Made by a program: the position numbers and the translations under genes. A DNA stretch of 64,000 nucleotides from Mangifera indica (lineage: Eukaryota; Streptophyta; Magnoliopsida; Sapindales; Anacardiaceae), in contig NC_058155.1 of NCBI RefSeq assembly GCF_011075055.1, positions 8,465,537-8,529,536 on the forward strand. Direction: 5' to 3'. Of this stretch, positions 59,443-64,000 are shown piece by piece (position 1 is the stretch's first letter; every line of letters begins with the position of its first letter). The notes under the pieces are model-generated. The model had not been told where the DNA came from and did not search any database. It was given only the letters and a program-made list of their open reading frames with translations.

Positions 59443-60547
59443 GGGAGAAGGACTATTTCCCACCCAACTTTTGATGCGTATTCAAAATGTCACCCACGCC
59501 AGATGAAAATCCAGTTTTCCCACCCATGACCAAACTGCCGTCCATTTTTTCAATTAGGAACAGGGGCAAAATCGTCATTTACTATTTAAAACATTAAAAC
59601 TTTAAAATTTTACCGTTTCCCCCTTCAGGTTTTAAAAAGTAATACTAACCCATCCTCAAAGTTTGAAAAGTTTAATTTCACCCCCTAGGGTTTGCTTCCT
59701 TCTCTGGCCACCACCAACGGCCGCTGCAATCGATCGATGGGAGATCTCTGACTACAAAGGACGACGAAGGACGACCCTTCGTCGCCCAGATCTGGACGAC
59801 GAAGCGTCATCCAGATCTGGAAGAACAGATGAAGGACGACGCTTCGTCGTCCTTTGTCGTAGCATCTGAACGACGCGACGAGCGACGAAGGGCGACGAAG
59901 AGTTGTCCTTCGTCGTCTGGGTGGAGCGACGAAGAGAGACCTCTTCGTCGCACGGTGGTGCGACGAAGAGATCTCCGTCTGGTGCGACGGCGGTGGTGGC
60001 CGAAGAAGGAAGAGACGAAGATCTCCTTCTCCTGGTGCATTGTGCGACGAAGAGATCTCCGTCTCTTCGTCGCACCGTGCACCAGGAGAAGGAGATCTCC
60101 GTCTCTTCCTTTTTCGGCCACCACCGCCGTCGCACCAGGAGAAGGAGGAGGCAGGTGACTACGCCGGAGACGACGTCGAGAGATGAAGTTGAAGAATGGG
60201 GGTGAAACTGCTAGTTTTGAAAGTTATGGGGGGCCGTGTTTTTTTTGAAAAATTTGGAAACCCTAAATTTGGGGGTGAAAATGTTAGTTTTCAAAGTTTA
60301 AAAACTTTAGGTAAGGTGAAATGTTAGTTTCTAAAACCTAAGGGGGTGAAGGAAAACCCTCACATCAATTTTGGGATGAATTTTGTAGAGGGGTATTTTT
60401 GTCATTTCATCTAACAAGGGTATTTTACCCTTATGGAAACAAAAACCATCCACATTAACTGCTCATAGATGGGAAAACTAGATTTTTATCTGACTTGTGT
60501 GATATTTTGAGAACGCATCAAAAATTGGTGGGAAATAGTCCTCTCCC
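59443..60547. mobile_element. Mutator-like foldback element, copy H (second subfamily)
   Basis: It starts GGGAGAAGGACTATTTCCCA and ends TGGGAAATAGTCCTCTCCC. A perfect 9-bp duplication, TATAAATTA, flanks it (59434-59442 and 60548-60556). Length is 1,105 bp. The AT-rich arms enclose a GC-rich core (about 59690-60200) built of GACGAAG/CTTCGTC units and containing a large hairpin. Overlapping Arg/Ser-rich open frames on both strands within the core are products of the low-complexity repeat. It carries no transposase. Confidence 0.88.
59981..60136. repeat. 59-bp near-perfect inverted repeat with a nested hairpin
   Basis: The arms 59981-60039 and 60078-60136 are reverse complements apart from about two mismatches. 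The 38-bp spacer contains another perfect 14-bp stem (60042-60055 with 60062-60075, loop TCTCCG). A neighbouring 13-bp stem lies at 59941-59953 with 59958-59970. If transcribed, this would fold into a long, GC-rich hairpin. Confidence 0.85.
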
Positions 60548-60556
60548 TATAAATTA

Positions 60557-63328
60557 TATAGAATGTAAAAAATAATAATAAAAAATAGCAGCAAAGATAT
60601 TTACGAATCAATTTGCCTTGAAACCATCAAAATGAAATTCAGTACGACAGCAATACGTTTGACGGTACGTCAGTAAGATATATTCCGTAAACTCCATCAC
60701 TTTGTCTGGTTTTTTTTTTTTTACTGTGACAATGTCAGCATTTTCACCACCTCACTTCACCGGCCGGATCCGCCGTCTCACACCACCTTCTCTAAAATTA
60801 CTTATACATCACCGATCGTACTTCCCATCATAAGAAAAATTGTTAAGTACACAAATTTTCGCTTTGGCTTTTAGAAGAATGTTTAATGCCCATGAAAAAT
60901 TTAAGTCTTAATTTGGACATTTAGTCCTCCTCCTATTTAAGATATAGTAAAATTTTAAATTGATATTTATTAATTTTTAAAAATTTAAAAATTTATCAAT
61001 AATTTAATTTTTGTTAAGTTTATTTTTATTAGGGTTAAAAGTAAAACTATTATTTTACTAATAATATTAAAAAAATTATAATTTTATTTAATTTTTTTTA
61101 ATTTTGAAAACTTATAATTTTATCATAGTTTTAACTTTTTTAATTTTCAAATGTGATTTTTCTCGTCTCCAAATCTTTCGGTTTTCATCCTCCTACTTTA
61201 GTAACTATTTAACGACGACACTCATATGAAAAATCATTAAAGAGAAATCTCTCATCTCTAACAAGCATCTCTTCATCTTCATCAATATTAACGACAATAT
61301 CTCTTATTAGTTTATTTGACGAACATTCATATTTAGTCACATTACTAATTCAAGTAAATTATTTTACTATTTTTGACGATATCACAATATATATTGTTTA
61401 AATCATTTGGATTTTATGATAATTTGTAAGTAAAAATTACTTATTATTAATAAAAAGTAATTAACTGTGTATGCTTAAGTGACAATTTAACCCATTTACT
61501 CAAAAATTTTCTTACAAGAAAATCTCAAGCCTAGGGACAAAGACATCTCATTCTATTCGTAGATTTAACCATCCAAGGTGTCTTTGCCTCTATATTATTT
61601 TTATAGATATTCACTTTGTATAAATCATTTTTATTTTATATTTTTATATATTATTTTCTTGATCGAATCCATTCTTTGTTTTGAGTCTCTTGTTGATGTT
61701 GAAAATTATATAATAATACAAGAGATTTTTAAAGAAGTTTGGTTGCTTTAAGCCAAACCTATTTTCATTATTCTATTTTTAATTTTTTAAAATGTTTTTT
61801 CAAAAAACAATTACAAAGAGTATTCTTGCTTTTGGTGAATAAGTGAATTTGAAATGTTATTATAGAAAAACTAAAGAGAATTCAAAGAATATATTCACAA
61901 ACGTGAAAAATGATCGAATTGATAAGAAAGATCTTTGCCCTTATCCCTTTATTGGCTTTTATGGCCAAGTGGTGAGGGTATTGTCATCATCCAGGGGCAT
62001 ATAGTGTTTGAATGTTTTGCTAAGTATGCATATCCATCCAATTAATTAAGGTGATATGTGTATAATCATTTGCCTAATGTAACAAATGCATCTAGGCAAC
62101 TTGAGTTATCTACACGCTCTTGGTGTGAATTATCTATACACTTAGTTGATGTGTCAAGTCAATAGAATTCTAGATATACTATCAGATATTTGTCATATGA
62201 CAACTAAACATTACTTTAAAGTATAATTACTATGAAATATGTACTATATAAACATGTCAAAGACACGTTATGCAGTGGCACGACCCAAATTTTACTAGTC
62301 ATGTTGTGTCTATGAATTGTTTGGGTTGCATCGGGGTCTTTAGGTTCAACCTACCGAAAACTCATATCTTATCATATCACAAGTCTTAACATGATATAAC
62401 TTGTAAATATAATAAGTTATATTAAATTTGGTCTGATATGACCTATGACCTTGTCTAGGGGTTAGTGTACCCGCATAACAATTATTGACTCAATAAAATT
62501 TTTAAAAAATAAATTAAATCTTTTTGAGAATTAAAAACCAAAAATAAAATAAAGTTTTTATGACATTTGAATATATATAAAAAATAAATTCTAATGATAT
62601 AGTTGAGTATAAAATATGTAAAAGTGATTCTCCGATTAAATATAAATAAATATTAAAATAATATTTATCATTATTAATATTTTGCTTACCCGAGTAATAT
62701 TGTTTAATATTTATTTTGTTTATCAGAGAATGAGGAAAAGCATACTCATTTACGGCTGCTAAATAGCTGAAATGATGGACCAAGTAAAAAGTCAATCCAT
62801 CGGATGGGCGGAATCATTCTCAAATATGCCAGTCAGTCGGAGCAATTAATCTTAACGCTTGGTCAAAGTCCAGTGCAGTGATAAGGATAGTGAAATTTTA
62901 GAGGAAGAATTTTCAAAATAAATTAATTACCCAAAATATATATAGGAAATTAACGAATACAAATAAAAATAGAATACATGGATGTTGATATACAGTGAAG
63001 TGAAGGATTCCCCAAAGTGTGACCTAAGACGTGGCTATATAGTGGGCGCTTGATTGGAACATTATAGTAATTTAATTGATGCAACGGCCTGAAATGTAAG
63101 ATGTACGCAATGAAACAGACCGGTCCGTGAAAATCAGGCACGCGCCTCCACTGTCCAGTTCTGTTTGGACGGCCGGCTACAAGGACAAGTCAAAAAGCTT
63201 CGGTAAGACAGTAACTAATCATTATTTAGTTATTGCAACTAGACACACCTGGTCTCACACATTAATATTAATTAAATTTAATATTTAATAATAATTTTAT
63301 TATTTATTAATTATTATAATTTGTAATA
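60557..63328. other. AT-rich spacer with a foldback relic
   Basis: The stretch near 60880-61330 resembles one arm and pyrimidine-rich core of the Mutator-like family without clear ends. Open frames at 62514-62795 and 62950-63141 show no domain. A GC-richer patch at 63100-63180 is unexplained. Confidence 0.4.
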
Positions 63329-64000
63329 GACCGAAAGACTTATTCCCATTTAAGGGTGATTTGATTTGAAGAATATTTTATTATTAAAATTAGAGTATTA
63401 TCTTAAAAATATATTATTTTAAAGATTATTAGATAAAATTTATTACTATATTTAATAAAATTTAATAAACTGAGTAGGTATAAGTAATTATTATGTTTGG
63501 TTAAGAGTAATGAGATAATATTTATATATTATTTTACTTAAATATTATTGGATATAATTATTTTAAAATATTTTTTTATGTTATTTATTATATTAATTGA
63601 AAATAAGATTATTTTTACTCTAAAAAAATTAAGAAATAAGGATATAGTTATAATAAAATGAAGAATACCTTAATAATCTTTTAATACATAAGGTAGAGGT
63701 AGTAATCAGATTACTCCTTATATTATTCTTTATATTACTTATCACATCACTATTTGTAATAAAACATTACTGAAATATTTTATTATTTATAAACCAAACA
63801 AAATAATATAAATAATAAAAAATACATTACCAAAGTAATATTTAATGTCCTCTAACCAAACGCACCGTTAGAATATACTCTTTTCTCAAGTTTCTATTCA
63901 TTATTTTTCAAAAAATCTAAATATCCATGCAAGACAGTTAAGTCTGTTAGTTTTACGACTAATATTGTTATTTTATAATAATATTAAAAATGAATTAAAA
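63329..64000. mobile_element. Mutator-like foldback element, copy I, split by a Tourist-like MITE (right end outside window)
   Basis: The left terminus GACCGAAAGACTTATTCCCA is followed after 25 bp by a Tourist-like MITE. The Mutator-like arm resumes at about 63870 with the family phrases TCTAAATATCCATG and ATTGTTATTTTATAATAATATT. The element then runs off the window. Confidence 0.55.
63354..63866. mobile_element. Tourist-like MITE, copy nested in copy I
   Basis: It starts GGGTGATTTGATTTGA after TTAA and ends CTCTAACCAAACGCACC before GTTA. The interior is the family sequence in reverse orientation (AAGTAATTATTATGTTTGGTTAAGAG). About 513 bp, non-coding. Confidence 0.65.

Noticed and set aside
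59752..60205. Several overlapping Arg/Ser-rich frames on both strands
   Set aside because: They result from the low-complexity GACGAAG/CTTCGTC core of a foldback element, which is open in several frames at once.
1..64000. tRNA, rRNA or CRISPR arrays
   Set aside because: No clover-leaf T-loop with matching stems, no rRNA-like block and no regularly spaced identical repeats were found by eye; a tRNAscan run would be needed to exclude tRNAs fully.

Overview
The window is nuclear DNA of a flowering plant, most likely a woody eudicot. The genes are split by GT-AG introns, the spacers are very AT-rich and full of small transposons, and the proteins are plant families: a group III ERF/DREB factor, an NSP2-type GRAS factor, and a MORN-repeat membrane protein. 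No tool was run. Gene models come from reading frames, splice sites and remembered family features, and the species is not identified.

Genes in order: (1) 11.3-13.2 kb, plus strand, a four-exon aminoacylase-1 (peptidase M20). (2) 19.5-20.2 kb, plus strand, a one-exon ERF014-like AP2 factor. (3) 23.1-27.5 kb, plus strand, a twelve-exon protein with a YbaK/prolyl-tRNA-synthetase-associated (trans-editing) domain. (4) 37.6-39.4 kb, minus strand, a three-exon MORN-repeat membrane protein. (5) 44.7-52.6 kb, minus strand, a PLP-dependent class I aminotransferase (kynurenine/glutamine-transaminase type). Its short first exon lies 6.5 kb from its second, across an intron that holds a dead Ty1-copia element, which itself carries a TRIM element. 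(6) 55.7-57.2 kb, minus strand, an intronless NSP2-like GRAS factor with a visible miR171h-type target site. Exon-like blocks at 5.3-6.8 kb (minus) and a broken coding-like stretch at 14.3-14.7 kb are not identified.

The genes do not form a pathway; what links them is inherited order. From memory, aminoacylase, ERF014 and the YbaK protein are neighbours in Arabidopsis (At1g44820, At1g44830, At1g44835), and the MORN protein and the aminotransferase are neighbours elsewhere (At1g77660, At1g77670, beside ERF013 At1g77640). The window therefore looks like the unfractionated ancestral block.

The spacers hold four recognisable families of short elements. The first is a Mutator-like foldback family, with GGCCAAAAGACTT or GGGAAAAGGACT ends, 9-bp target duplications and GACGA/TCGTC-rich interiors. 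The second is a hAT-like family with TAGGG ends, 8-bp duplications and GAGCTCG-rich arms. The third is a Tourist-like family, with GGNGGCGTTTGG ends and TAA duplications. The fourth is a G-rich repeat. The best hunt items are the nested insertion inside the aminotransferase intron, the 59-bp near-perfect hairpin inside one Mutator-like copy, the miR171h site, the alternative start and TATA arrangement of the aminotransferase, and the unidentified exon blocks.
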